Source of the DNA: Ascidia mentula
Lineage: Eukaryota > Chordata > Ascidiacea > Phlebobranchia > Ascidiidae
Assembly (NCBI GenBank): GCA_947561715.1
Contig: OX387201.1
Location: 21,962,001-22,026,000, forward strand
Direction: 5' to 3'
DNA: 64,000 nt
Part shown: piece by piece, positions 46,501 through 58,627 of the stretch
How positions within the stretch are numbered: position 1 is the first letter of the stretch
How the letters are laid out: the number at the start of each line of letters is the position of its first letter
Position numbers and translations under genes: made by a program
The notes under the pieces: model-generated
What the model was told of the DNA's origin: nothing
The model's input: the letters and a program-made list of their open reading frames with translations, nothing else
Database searches by the model: none

Positions 46501-48743
46501 ATCCCGGTGGATTAGACCAAGACGTGCGTCCTGGAATTCCAGGTGGTTGAAGATGACATTCTTCCACTGCATTGCATAGAACCCCCCTCTGTATCTCCAT
46601 GTCTACTCTGTAGTCATTGCACTTCCAGGTGTTGCACCTTAAACATTGAGACGGCGAAATGAATTCCTTGGTGTTGATTGTTTTACGCCAAGGGAAGATC
46701 GACCGAAGTGCGAATTGTTTGCTTGGAGTAAATTATCATAAGCTGTGTTGGATGAAAGCTTCTTTCTAACTTTTCACCATTTTAAATTTAGATGAGTGTA
46801 CGTTTAGATTGCAAACAACAGAGTTAACTTGTTGTGTTTAAAGTGGCTCAGAGTATGTTGGAAGCCGTCCCACGTGAATTACCTGCAATTATTTCCGGCA
46901 TCATCCAGCAATCCTCTCCCACATGCTAACGTCCCTTCACAATAGTCAAACCTGCCGGACAAATGGAGCTCACATTACCAACTCAAATAACTGCACACAT
47001 TACCAACTCAAATAACTGCTCACATTACCAACTCAAATAACTGCTCCACTCACTTCTCGTCCAAATTGTTGAGACAATCCGAAACCCCATCACAAACCGA
47101 TGTTCGATCCACACATTGAATGACGTCACCGTTTCTACAGTGCACTTGACCTGGAAGGCAGGTTCCAAGCGAACTGGCAACAAGCAACTGTTAAACTCTG
47201 ATGGTGATTCACTTAAAGTAGAGAAATTTACCTGTCCGGCAGAAGAGTCACGTGACCGCAAATATCGGCGTATTGAACCTCGCACAAGCACTCATCCGAC
47301 ATATCCGAACAATCTATTATTCCGTCACAAACCTTGTCACGTGGTATTATCATAGAGTTGTCAAGGCAACGTGAGCACTTTTTATTGTCAAAAATTGCAT
47401 TGGAAATATTGCGAAGATCTCTGTATAAAATACAATTAATTATCTGGTGGCGAATATTAGATGTCATCGAGTCACCTTCCGTCTTGCAAGTTCACGTTCA
47501 CTTGGAAACAAAGATCTGCTGCGTCATCACAATCCTGTACATTATCCCACAGCAGTTGCTGGGGAAGACGGCAAGTTAAACCGTTCCGCACACATTTAAA
47601 CCCTGCACCGTTTTCCCATTCATCGTCCTCAGGACAACCTTTACATGGTTTCCCATCGCATACAGTTGAACGGAGAACGCACTTACTGCTGTTCTCACAT
47701 TTGTAATGAGTTGGACAACTGACGTCACAAGGCGTTAAACCTTGACACGTGACCGTTCCGTTGCAAATGTAGTCTCGGTGCAGCAGACATGTGTTGTTCA
47801 GAGGTGGAACTGTACAACTGGAACAAAATTGTTTGGTGAGAAACGTGAGGTGAACAAAAGGCGGTTGGTGAAGTTTGTTTAGAGTGAGGCAACATTGTGA
47901 ATAATTCGTTGCAGAAAACGCCTTCAGCAGCGCTAAGTAAAAGTACATTAATCTTTTCTCTCAAAATTGTGACAGTAAAGAAGTGATTAGGACATTAGGT
48001 TATTGATGGGGAAGATATCATCAATCTCATTTCTTTAACCCTCTAATGACGCAGTTAACGGTTACTGTGGTCACAGTTCATCCTCCGTTCACCACAAAGC
48101 GTCAGAGAGTGAAAACACGTTTTTTTGGGGGGTAATTTGTGGCTGAAATGTTGATCAAATTTTTGTTCAGTTGTGGTTTGTTCATGTTTATGTTTCCCTC
48201 TTCAAACGTGAGCAAGTTTGTGACGAAACAAAATTCACACCTGACTTTGACAAGATCACATGCCGGACATGACGCTGCTGTGCTTATTTCGTCACTTCCG
48301 TCGCAATCCTGGATTCCGTCACAAAACTTCCCGGGTTCAATTACGGTTCCGTTCGTGCAAGTGAACTCTGTTGATAGACAGGGATTGGTTGTCATGTTTA
48401 CGCGTGTTACTCGGGACCCATGAAGGTGCTCGAACAAAAGTCGCAGCAAATTTATGTCTTCGAAATTACATGAACTATGACGTCAGTATTTTTGTAGAAA
48501 CGTTGGGTTTGTGGGCGGTTGGTGACTACATTTTCAGGATGCCTTAAAAGTAAACTCCCGGATGTTCCAACGTGCACTTTGTAATTAAATCATTGCCATT
48601 TGGTGACCACAAGATTGCAGTTGATGGTTTAAAAATAATAATTTTTGGTCTCTGTTTTAACTTTACTGACACTCACTTTGGGTTGAAACTATCCCGAATA
48701 TCGTCGCCAGACACCAACCAATGATCAAAATCCTACCAACCAT
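43571..48743 (-). CDS. Multi-LDLa G-protein-coupled receptor, relaxin-receptor-like, copy A
   Basis: Predicted cell-surface receptor of 988 residues. Fifteen exons close in phase: 48743-48677, 48457-48241, 47817-47476, 47420-47232, 47173-47054, 46951-46883, 46637-46385, 46322-46201, 45807-45666, 45610-45479, 45287-45126, 45072-44770, 44714-44365, 44124-43931, 43875-43571. A signal peptide (MVGRILIIGWCLATIFGIVS) precedes about eight LDL-receptor class A modules with the Cys and acidic pattern CDGIQDCDGSDE, CDGIIDCSDMSDEC, CDGVSDC and CDGFEDCDNGEDE. The seven-helix domain begins near residue 588. Helices 6-7 (TDFCCWIPL, LLPINSALNPILY) match RXFP1/2. The helix 3 E/DRY motif is TRL (699-701); NPILY is at 940-944. 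No leucine-rich repeats lie between modules and helix 1, unlike RXFP or snail GRL101. The 5' end of exon 2 is uncertain (48457 or nearer 48411). Confidence 0.85.
46971..47045. repeat. 25-bp minisatellite, three copies (unit A intron)
   Basis: Three near-identical 25-base units beginning cacattaccaactcaaataa fill most of the 102-base intron between GPCR exons 5 and 6 (46952-47053). The matching intron of unit B has four units. Confidence 0.9.
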
Positions 48744-49903
48744 TTCCAACTTGTGTTTACAGTAAGCAGCTTTAACACCAGTCGAAAGTTACTTGACAAG
48801 ATCAAACACAACCACGATATTTCGTTTTTGTTTGAATGCCCTTCGAATGAAAACAGATATATTAGCAGAGTTATTGGATGAGATATCGGTATATGCGGGG
48901 TTGCTATTATTTCTATGATTTTAAGACAAGTGTCTTGGAAATTACTAGCCTGCCTTTTTGTGATAACATGCATACTTTTTAATAACGTGCTTAGTTTGAT
49001 TTTTATGTCTTAATGTTCTTTTTAGGTTTATTAATTACATGGCGCAGTGAAGGATGTTTTTAAGCGCCACCACGTGACTAGTAAAAAACAATCATCGTTG
49101 TATGAAATAAACTTGACCATCCTGAATTAATTAATAATATCCTCTAAAATCGTATAATCTTACTGAAATAATCAAAAAGGTCTGGGTTGGTTGTAAACCA
49201 AGGTCGTTCTATTGCACGAGGCGCATAATGTTAGCTTCAATATCTTCGCCATCCAAATGTTTTCCGCGGAAACTAAGCACACCTCACCTTTCACAACTTT
49301 CCGCTCCCCAACCCCAAAATATACCAGCTGTGGTGGATCGTATCTGTAGCTTAATTGATAAAATAGTGGTTTGGGAAATTACTTTCCTGCTTCTAAACAT
49401 TGCATAGTAATAACCCCGTCTGGTAAGCGTTCCTCCCAAATGTTCGCCAACTTAAGTATTTTAAACTACTTTTTGCCAAATAAAATTTTTCAATTTATTT
49501 CTATTCTCCGCTGAAATTCCCGAACTAGGCTGAACTTGAAACTTCGCGTTTAAAAAGTTTTTGATCAATTATGCGTCTCTGCTGATTCCAATCCTGGTCA
49601 TCGTTTTTGCGTGAGCCGAAACATTTGTCCTGCTTTAAGCTGTTGTAATCTGCTGGGTTTCGTCTAGTCTGCAAAACCTTTATTGAGATCGGCCACCGGA
49701 CATGCCAATAACCGCAGGTTATAATGATGGTTGATTGATAGTTTTGTGTCTAAAGCTTCAAGCTTGCTGCTTCCTAATAGCCTAGTCACGAAACTTACGT
49801 CAAACCGCTGGTGGTTGAGGTGAAATATGGGCGAAGTCCCCCCCTAAAAAAAAGTAATTTCGGAACAATATCTGACATTTAATGCTGTTTTAATTGATTT
49901 ATG
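48744..49903. other. 5' flank of GPCR copy A
   Basis: Upstream of the receptor start and inside unit A. It matches 57222-58542 with many small differences, so it is less conserved than the exons. No second gene was seen. Confidence 0.5.
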
Positions 49904-50001
49904 TATTACCCATTTGTTTTGTTGCTTTTTATTTTACTTGTCATTAACATAGGGTGGGTTAAAATAGTTGATCTATCTATTTCTTTGTCGAAACTTGTTT
50001 C

Positions 50002-50913
50002 CTATTTTGTTGGAATGGCTTTTATTAGCTTGAGGTAATCTGCATAATTTTTGTTCAAATTGTCAAGCCCTCTACTTTGTAATTCTTTGAAGAGGCAATA
50101 TTGCGGAGAGTCGTCAATGATTTGGTGGTATTCTAATATACCGCTTCGTATGAATGCATCAAAAGCATATGGTTTTCCTTCAATCTTTACTTCTCTATTA
50201 TACCACAATATAAACCGATTTGTTGCCTTCCGCCGCATGTAAACAATCACGCCACTCCCTAAGGGCCACCCAGAATGTACTTAATCGAGACGCTGATTTA
50301 ATAATTTTGCTGTTTGTCGTGAGATCACTGCATGCAATGCATACGATTTTGTTTACTGATGTTATATTTGTTTTAACAGTTTTCCACGGGTCCCACAAAA
50401 TTCGGATTCAAAATTTTTCTTATCCAAGAGAATCGCTGTGCTTTTATAGAGGACTTAATGTCTGTCATGTCTAATCCCCTATTCCCACCTTTGCGCATCA
50501 GACATTTCTACACACTCTCTTTCAGTTTGATCCAAAAAGAGTAAAGCCGCAGACTCTCCCGCTTGCTTATCATATTCCATAACATTAAACAGAAGCCTTT
50601 TATTATCCCCAATTTATCTGTTTTTGACAAAACCACTTGCGCCAAATAATTTTTATTCTCATATTATTGGTTTTTGCTGCGATTTTGTAATCTGCCATTA
50701 ATATGGTTATAGGTCTATAACTCTCCGGTTACAATGTTTTTTTCCAGGCTTAGGTAACAAGGTTAAAACCCCCCAGGCCATTTGTCCAGAAAAGGAACCA
50801 ACTTTAAAAGCGTAGTTAAATGCCTCAACCATTTTGCCGTTCAAACATTCCCAGAACTTTTTGTAAAACTCAGCGGGAAACCCAACTAGTCCAGGCGACT
50901 TGTTGTTTTTCAT
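50002..50913 (-). mobile_element. Broken LINE (non-LTR retrotransposon), unit B
   Basis: Counterpart of the unit A LINE. It keeps KNNKSPGLVGFPAEFYKKFW and GVLTLLPKPGK (50707-50913), and upstream on the plus coordinate a longer C-terminal piece, 50002-50250, with RFILWYNREVKIEGKPYAFD typical of the region after the RT domain. Stops and frameshifts separate the parts. Confidence 0.7.
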
Positions 50914-51081
50914 TTTTTTTTAAAGCCCTCAGTCATTCTGCGGGAGTAACATCACAATCACATGACTCGCGATCAACGTCGCTTAACACTGGCGTGGGTT
51001 TTGTGTCCAGATCATGTTTTACGTTTTTCTTGGTTTGTTGCGCAAAAAATTTTTTTTTTTAAGACAAAAAAGCTCACCGTG

Positions 51082-51165
51082 AATAAAAGAAGGAACAGCG
51101 AAACGGTTGTGATTTATTGCAATTGTAGGCTTGCGGAAAATAAGCAACAATATTTAATTGAGTGA
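51082..51165 (+). repeat. Fragment of MULE-like element tail, unit B
   Basis: Counterpart of 42590-42676 in unit A, again with YCNCRLAENKQQY in frame on the plus strand. Confidence 0.6.
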
Positions 51166-52024
51166 AATAAAAAGGCAACAAGGGTTAAACATAATGGCGA
51201 GAAATCAGCGCAAGATTCAGGTTACATTCGAATTCACGTCAAGCAGCGTACGACCACTAATTCGATTCGGTATTTCTCACTGGCGATGTTTAATTCATTG
51301 GTTCTTGTTGTTTGCAACATATTTACAAATTCTGTCGTTGTTGGTCTCCTCTTAGCGTATTTGCATCGATAAATTACAAATAGGGTGAGTGTAGCAAATG
51401 TGGAGAATGGTTTCTTTCGGAATGTTTCTTGCGCCGCAGATCGGATGAACCTAAAATCGAAGACGTAGCTTGGTTTTGCGAAAAATGTTAACGTTTCCTG
51501 TGTGATATTATAGCGGGTAAATTGCTTGTCAATGTAACAAACGTCTCAAACACCAAGTCATCTGTGTACCTCCTCGTGGTGAGACTGGAAGCAGTTTCGA
51601 CTGACCAAACACAGAGGTACTACGGGCGGGCGGCTGAAGTTTTAGAAAAGCACCTCAGGCTGAATGGGATAAAGTTTGGTTACATTCGATAGTGGGATAG
51701 TATAAGATTGTTTTTACAAAAGAACAGCTTGCGACCAAGTTTGTGCCAACAGTTACCTGCAAAAGTGTGTCCCGGACCACCTAAAAACCTTGTTTATAAT
51801 GGAGCAGTTCACTTAACTTTATTTCCTTTATTGTCCGTATAAAACATATACACACCATGTTAACATGGTTTAATAAACACAAAGTAATACGGTTGCACAA
51901 TAATATCGTGCAATGGTAGAAGATTCTGAGCAATGCATTAAAATACAGATCTATGTAACAATATTCATGCAAAAAATACACTTAACAATGTGGTTTATCA
52001 TATTTTCCGGACATCAAACCGCAC
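51166..52024. other. Unit B flank downstream of the GPCR gene
   Basis: Duplicate of 42677-43570 with scattered substitutions and small indels. No gene recognised. Confidence 0.5.
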
Positions 52025-55000
52025 TTAGATTTCAGTGGGTTGATGTTTTGTGTTAGAAAGTTGGGTTCCTCCAGTATTTGACACCATCACCTTCCCAGTT
52101 GACATTCTGCTGTCATCTGCATGACTTCTAAACTTCTCTGTTATCTTGTCGATGAAGTTAGAGTAGAGTATGGGGTTGAGGGCGCTGTTGATTGGGAGAA
52201 GAACGATGGCAGCAACTGCGTATGAGATGCTGTCAATCTTAACTCCGCTAAAGTTGACGAACACCATGATTGAAAGAGGAATCCAGCAACAGAAATCGGT
52301 GACGATCAGTCGAATTATTTTGCGTTGGAGAGCTGTGGAAAGGGACTTATTTTGAATGTGAATATGAAATGTGATTAAATAAGTTACCGATAGTTTTCTT
52401 TCCAGCTGCGTTTGATTTTCCAACTGATTTTCTCGCCTTGAAAATGATTGCAGTGTAAGTGGAGGCGACGAATACGAACACAAGAAAGTTGATGATGGAA
52501 ATTGTGAGCGAAAACTTCCAAGGCCAATCTTTACTTGTGACAAATAGGTTTGGGATGCAGACACTGTTAGCACTGTAGTATCTGCACAAAAGGAGGTGGT
52601 TAGTGTGAAGGTGATGGTTGAAATTGACTTTATATACAAGAGTGCGGTTACAACTCTCAAGTTGTCTATAAAAATTGTCTAGTTTAGTTACCGAAATTAC
52701 GTTTGTAGAATTTGTATATGACCCCTAACCCCAGAAATTTAATACTGGTTTGGTTAGTTCTCGCTGGGGTCTTTGGTGTACTGTTCACTAAGTTACGGCG
52801 CACCATGTACTTTAATCTTACCCAAAGTGGCTTGATATGGTCAACAGATTAGTGTTTGGAAAGTTGGTGGATAGAAACTGTTGTAGTTCGTCCCATGAAG
52901 TCAATGCTTCAACCTGAATCAATGCAGATGTATTGTAAGCTGATGATGGGTGGGAGTAGGTGAGCAACTTCATGGCGAAACTCTTAGCATCGTTGAAATG
53001 CACGACAGTGTTACTGAAGTAGGGGTTGCTTTCTATTAATGCCAGTTCGACGAAAGTACTTTGTTGGTAGCTTGAGAGTGGAATGAGGGCAAGGGCCAAG
53101 GATATCACCCAAGTAAGAACAACCATGAGTGAAACTGCTTTGAGTGATGGTTGGGTCATGGAGGCAATTGGCTGAAAACCAAAGTATTGTTAAGAAAATG
53201 TGATTGGTTTAAAAGTAATTTCTCACATTGTAAACAGCAAACAAGCGTGTTCCTGTAAGAAGCAACATCGTCATCACCGACGTTTCGCTTGAAAGCACGA
53301 CCAACACTCCCATGACGACACAAGATTGACTTGTGAGCCACGATAGAGATTGAGAGCAATAACTTCCACTATATACAGCTCCCGCTATCCCAAGCATTAA
53401 CAAGTAGATCGCCATAAGGAGATCTGCCACAGCTAGATTCAACACCAGCATGTGATTGGTCCACAGAGACGCCCCTCTATTTTTTGATATGATTTCTTTC
53501 AACGATTTTACTTCTGTGACAATGACGATCTGTGTACAAAATGTCACTGAAATGATTGATTGGATAATTGTCCAGTACTCACCATATTCCCGAAGAATGC
53601 GAGCAAGGCCATGATCCACACGATTGCTCGCAGTATCGGGTTTGCGATAAGATCGAATGGAGACGATAAAATATTTGCTCCAGATTTAAATTTGGGTGAA
53701 CACTCGTCGCTCCAATCGCTACAGTCTTGCCGACCATCCAAAACCTTAAAAGGGATGGTTGTTAATTTTGTTCAGTTTATTTGATCTCCACCCAGTTGTT
53801 CACATTGTTACGGTCTGGTCTTTGCAGCTGATGTTGAACTGACCTAGCTGGTAAACTAGCCAGAATCACTTAGTGGTGATCAGTTGAATACACATAACTA
53901 GCTGCTAAACAGCAGCTTATTTATTATTTAAATACTTGTGATTTTCGAACAAACAAGGGATCTCCGCTCTCGCAGTAAAACCTCCCATCCTTGGTGCAAT
54001 TCATTTCATCTTCTGAATTGTCACAGTTGGACACAAAGTCACAAAGTAATAGTTGATGTATAGAAACCTGAACATAATAAAGTTTACCGAAATAAGTTGA
54101 ATGAAATGTTGAATTCCACGACCTTTTTCCCGTTGAATGCTTTACAATAAAACCTCTCCGGACAAATCGTTACGTTTTCATCTTCTCCATTGTCGCAGTC
54201 TTCAAACCCATCACACACTTCAAGGTCGGGTATGTTCACTAAGTTTCCACTTTTACATGAAAATCTGAAAGTGGAAAGTTCCATATTTAAGCACAGCAGG
54301 TGTCATTATTGTTACCTAATAGAGCTTGAAAGTTAACCAAGCTTGTCTGTCATTGTCGCCAAAGACGTCCTGTTGCGAAAGCCAGGTGTGCAATAATTTC
54401 TTTAGTATTGCTTCAGAACACCCGGTCTCCGCCATGTTATTTGTAATTATCAATTGTTCGTTAAAAACATGTTGCGGAACCTGATTTACTTTTCCACTTA
54501 ATATTGTTTCTATAATCGCTGTTAGCTTGAAAGTTCTTGAGCCAAAACACGAATACTGGTTGCGATATTTCTCGGTTAGTTAACGTAGGTTTGTGACAAT
54601 AAACCTTTACTTCATAAATTACTCGACTGCTGTGATTTCAGTCAGATCATTGTTCACCTTCCAGGACAGTTTGTCTCGTCACTCATGTCGGCCGTGCAAT
54701 CCAAAATCCCATTACAATCTACCTCGTTCCCACTGAAGAACGTTTCCTCTGTACCTCGACTTCCGTTGGGAAAAGGTACCTGAAAATCCTCGTATTGCAG
54801 GAGGGGAATGTAGGAGTTTAAGGGAGAAGATTATTACTCACATAGATCTGACACGATATCCAGAATAAAGGTTCGCCGACTCCTTCGATAAAATTATTAG
54901 TGCAGTTAAATTTTCCTGGAATGTCCGGACAATTTGCGTCGCACTCATCCGACGGGTATCCCGGTGGATTAGACCAAGACGTGCGTCCTGGAATTCCAGG

Positions 55001-57221
55001 TGGTTGAAGATGACATTCTTCCACTGCATTGCATAGAACCCCCCTCTGTATCTCCATGTCTACTCTGTAGTCATTGCACTTCCAGGTGTTGCACCTTAAA
55101 CATTGAGACGGCGAAATGAATTCCTTGGTGTTGATTGTTTTACGCCAAGGAAAGATCGACCGAAGTGCGAATTGTTTGCTTGGAGTAAATTATCATAAGC
55201 TGTGTTGGATGAAAGCTTCTTTCTAACTTTCCACCGTTTTAAATTTAGATGAGTGTACGTTTAGATTGCAAACAACAGAGTTAACTTGTTGTGTTTAAAG
55301 TGGCTCAGAGTATGTTGGAAGCCGTCCCACGTGAATTACCTGCAGTTATTTCCGGCATCATCCAGCAATCCTCTCCCACATGCTAACGTCCCTTCACAAT
55401 AGTCAAACCTGCCGGACAAATGGAGCTCACATTACCAACTCAAATAACTGCTCACATTACCAACTCTAATAACTGCTCACATTACCAACTCAAATAACTG
55501 CTCACATTACCAACTCTAATAACTGCCTCACTCACTTCTCGTCCAAATTGTTGAGACAATCCGAAACCCCGTCACAAACCGATGTTCGATCCACACATTG
55601 AATGACGTCACCGTTTCTACAGTGCACTTGACCTGGAAGGCAGGTTCCAAGCGAACTGGCAACAAGCAACTGTTAAACTCTGATGGTGATTCACTTAAAG
55701 TAGAGAAATTTACCTGTCCGGCAGAAGAGTCACGTGACCGCAAATATCGGCGTATTGAACCTCGCACAAGCACTCATCCGACATATCCGAACAATCTATT
55801 ATTCCGTCACAAACCTTGTCACGTGGTATTATCATAGAGTTGTCAAGGCAACGTGAGCACTTTTTATTGTCAAAAATTGCATTGGAAATATTGCGAAGAT
55901 CTCTGTATAAAATACAATTAATTATCTGGTGGCGAATATTAGATGTCATCGAGTCACCTTCCGTCTTGCAAGGTCACGTTCACTTGGAAACAAAGATCTG
56001 CTGCGTCATCACAATCCTGTACATTATCCCACAGCAGTTGCTGGGGAAGACGGCAAGTTAAACCGTTCCGCACACATTTAAACCCTGCACCGTTTTCCCA
56101 TTCATCGTCCTCAGGACAACCTTTACATGGTTTCCCATCGCATACAGTTGAACGGAGAACGCACTTACTACTGTTCTCACATTTGTAATGAGTTGGACAA
56201 TTGACGTCACAAGGCGTTAAACCTTGACACGTGATCGTTCCGTTGCAAATGTAGTCTCGGTGCAGCAGACATGTGTTGTTCAGAGGTGGAACTGTGCAAC
56301 TGAACAAAATTGTTTGGTGAGAAACGTGAGGTGAACAAAAGGCGGTTGATGAAGTTTGTTTAGAGTGAGGCAAAATTGTGAATAATTCGTTGCAGAAAAC
56401 GGCTTCAGCAGCGCTAAGTAAAAGTACATTAATCTTTTCTCTCAAAATTGTGACAGTAAAGAGGTGATTAGGACATTAGGTTATTGATGGGGAAGACATC
56501 ATCAATCTCATTTCTTTAACCCTCTGAATGACGTAGTTAACGGTTGCTGTGGTAACAGTTCATCCCCCGTTTACCACAAAGTGTCAGAGAGTGAAAACAC
56601 GTTTTTGGGGGGTAAAGTGTGGCTGAAATGTTGATTGAATTTTTGTTCAATTGGAAATACCGTTGTGGTTTGTTCAGGTTTATGTTCCCCTCTTCAAACG
56701 TGAGCAAGTTTGTGACGAAACTAAATTCACACCTGACTTTGACAAGATCACATGCCGGACATGACGCTGCTGTGCTTATTTCGTCACTTCCGTCGCAATC
56801 CTGGATTCCGTCACAAAACTTCCCGGGTTCAATTGCGGTTCCGTTCGTGCAAGTGAACTCTGTTGATAGACAGAGATTGGTTGTCATGTTTACGCGTGTT
56901 ACTCGGGACCCATGAAGGTGCTCGAACAAAAGTCGCAGAAAATTTATGTCTTCGAAATTACACAAACTATGACGTCAGTATTTTTGTAGAAACGTTGGGT
57001 TTGGAGGCGGTTGGTGACTACATTTTCGTGATGCCTTAAAAGTAAACTCCCGGATGTTCCAACGTGCACTTTGTAAATAAATCATTGCCATTTTCACATT
57101 TGCTTTAATGTCTACAAGATTGCAGTCCATTGTTTTAACTTTACTGATACTCACTTTGGGTTGAAACTATTCCGAATATCGTCGCCAGACACCAACCAAT
57201 GATCAAAATCCTACCAACCAT
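52025..57221 (-). CDS. Multi-LDLa G-protein-coupled receptor, relaxin-receptor-like, copy B
   Basis: Tandem paralogue of the receptor at 43571-48743, predicted at 989 residues. Fifteen exons: 57221-57155, 56949-56733, 56299-55958, 55902-55714, 55655-55536, 55408-55340, 55094-54842, 54779-54658, 54264-54123, 54067-53936, 53744-53583, 53529-53227, 53171-52822, 52581-52388, 52332-52025. Domain order is the same: signal peptide, about eight LDLa modules, seven helices. TRL again replaces E/DRY, and NPILY is kept. Observed differences from copy A are few: NLCLS for NPCLS and NGTAIEP for NGTVIEP in the first module, NGTITC for NGTVTC, SIHQLLL for SIQRLLL, KSFAMK for KSFVMK, VFVAST for AFVAST, and a one-residue insertion (GKVMVSNTGG) near the C-terminus. 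No frameshift or lost splice site was found. Confidence 0.85.
55428..55527. repeat. 25-bp minisatellite, four copies (unit B intron)
   Basis: Four 25-base units, alternating actcaaat and actctaat variants, occupy most of the 127-base intron 55409-55535. The alternation suggests that a two-unit block was duplicated. Confidence 0.9.
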
Positions 57222-58542
57222 TTCCAACTATTGTTTACATTTACCTGTTGAAAACATGGTTTGTGTGTTAGTTGCATGAATATCAGTAGAAAGTTACTGG
57301 ATATGATTATGAGTCTCCATATCAATATGATATCTGAATGCTCGTCCAATGGAAAATTACTTCTCTTATCTTAGCATAATTTGTTTGGCATCGTTAAGCC
57401 AACGGGTTCTACTGTAGATAAATTTTGTGACACGTATGATATCTCTCTTATCTCCAAATTGTTTGCAGACTTATTGGATAAGGTATCAGTATACGCAGGG
57501 TTGCAATATCGTGCTTATTTCTATATAATCTTGACTTTATGTGATTTTTCTGATAACACTTATTTTAAATTCTTATATCTGAACGTTCGTTTTGAACAAA
57601 TGAGGTTTGTTAATAACATAGCACAGTGTGAAGTATGTTTTAGCCTCGACCACGTGGCTCAAACGCGGATCATCTTTGTATGATTCTGAATACACGTCAT
57701 CATCCTGACTTAATATCTTACAAAATCGTACAGCGTTACCAAAACAATCGAAATTTTGGCATAAAATCTAGCACGCTTATTTTTCGTCTTGGCTAATTGT
57801 AAACCTTGGTTTGTTCTTCTTTAACACAAAGACGCACAGTATTGGTTTTAATTTCTTCGCCATCTAAATATTTCCGCGTAAGCCAAACACACCTCACCTT
57901 GTACAACTTTCCGCTTCCCAACCCTCACGTCGTTACCCAACCCCACAACATACAAACTGTGGTGGGATCGTATATGTAGCTTAATTGATAAAATAGTGGT
58001 TTGGGAAATCACTTTCCTGCTTCTAAACATTGCATCGTAATTACCCCGTGTGGTATTCGTTCCCCATAATGTTTGCCAACTTAAGTATTTCAAACTACTT
58101 TTGCCAAATAATATTTTTGAATTTGATTCTGTTGACAGGCTTAAGATTATTCTGCGCTGAAACTCCCCAAAATTAAAACTTTGCGTTTGAAAAGTTGTTA
58201 CATTTTGATCAATTATGCGTCTCTAATGATTCCAATCCTGTTCATCGTTTTTGCGTGAACCGAAACATTTGTCCTGCTTAAAGCTGTTGTAATCTGCTGG
58301 GTTTCGTCTAGTCTGCAAAACCTTTATTGAGATCGGCCACCGGACATGCCAATAACCGCAGGTTATAATGATGGTTGATTGATAGTTTTGTGTCTAAAGC
58401 TTCAAGCTTGCTGCTTCCTATTAACCTAGTCACGAAACTTACGTCAAACCGCTGACGGTTGAAGTGAAATATGGGCGCAGTTTCTCCTCCCAAAGTAATT
58501 GCCGCACAATATCTGACATTTAAAGCTGTTTTTATTGGTTTA
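57222..58542. other. 5' flank of GPCR copy B
   Basis: Counterpart of 48744-49903, more diverged than the coding exons. A plus-strand frame at 57381-57683 has no recognisable content. Confidence 0.45.
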
Positions 58543-58627
58543 TTTACAATCCGATGTTGCGCGTTTAAATATTTGGGAAAATATTATGACTTTAAGGAGA
58601 AATGAAAGCAGTGGGTTTTGCAAATGA

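Larger units (their letters stand above)
41776..49903. repeat. Tandem segmental duplication, unit A
   Basis: The sequence beginning attacccatttgttttgttg at 41776 recurs at 49905, and the two segments then match for over 8 kb in the same order and direction. Unit A ends just before the B start, after tctgacattt and an AT-rich stretch that also closes unit B near 58542. Within the GPCR gene the offset is constant at 8457 bases through most exons and becomes 8482 after a minisatellite with one extra copy in B. Unit A lacks stretches of the LINE part that B keeps (around 50000-50250 and 50550-50690). Confidence 0.9.
49905..58542. repeat. Tandem segmental duplication, unit B
   Basis: Direct repeat of unit A with no spacer larger than a few bases. 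All GPCR exons, their splice sites and the first and last codons are kept. Intron and flank differences (one extra minisatellite unit, short insertions, changed 5' flank near 57080-57130) exceed exon differences. This suggests purifying selection on both copies or recent gene conversion. Confidence 0.9.

Noticed and set aside
46971..47045. CRISPR-like array
   Set aside because: The 25-bp units are directly adjacent with no unique spacers and sit in a eukaryotic intron, so this is a minisatellite.
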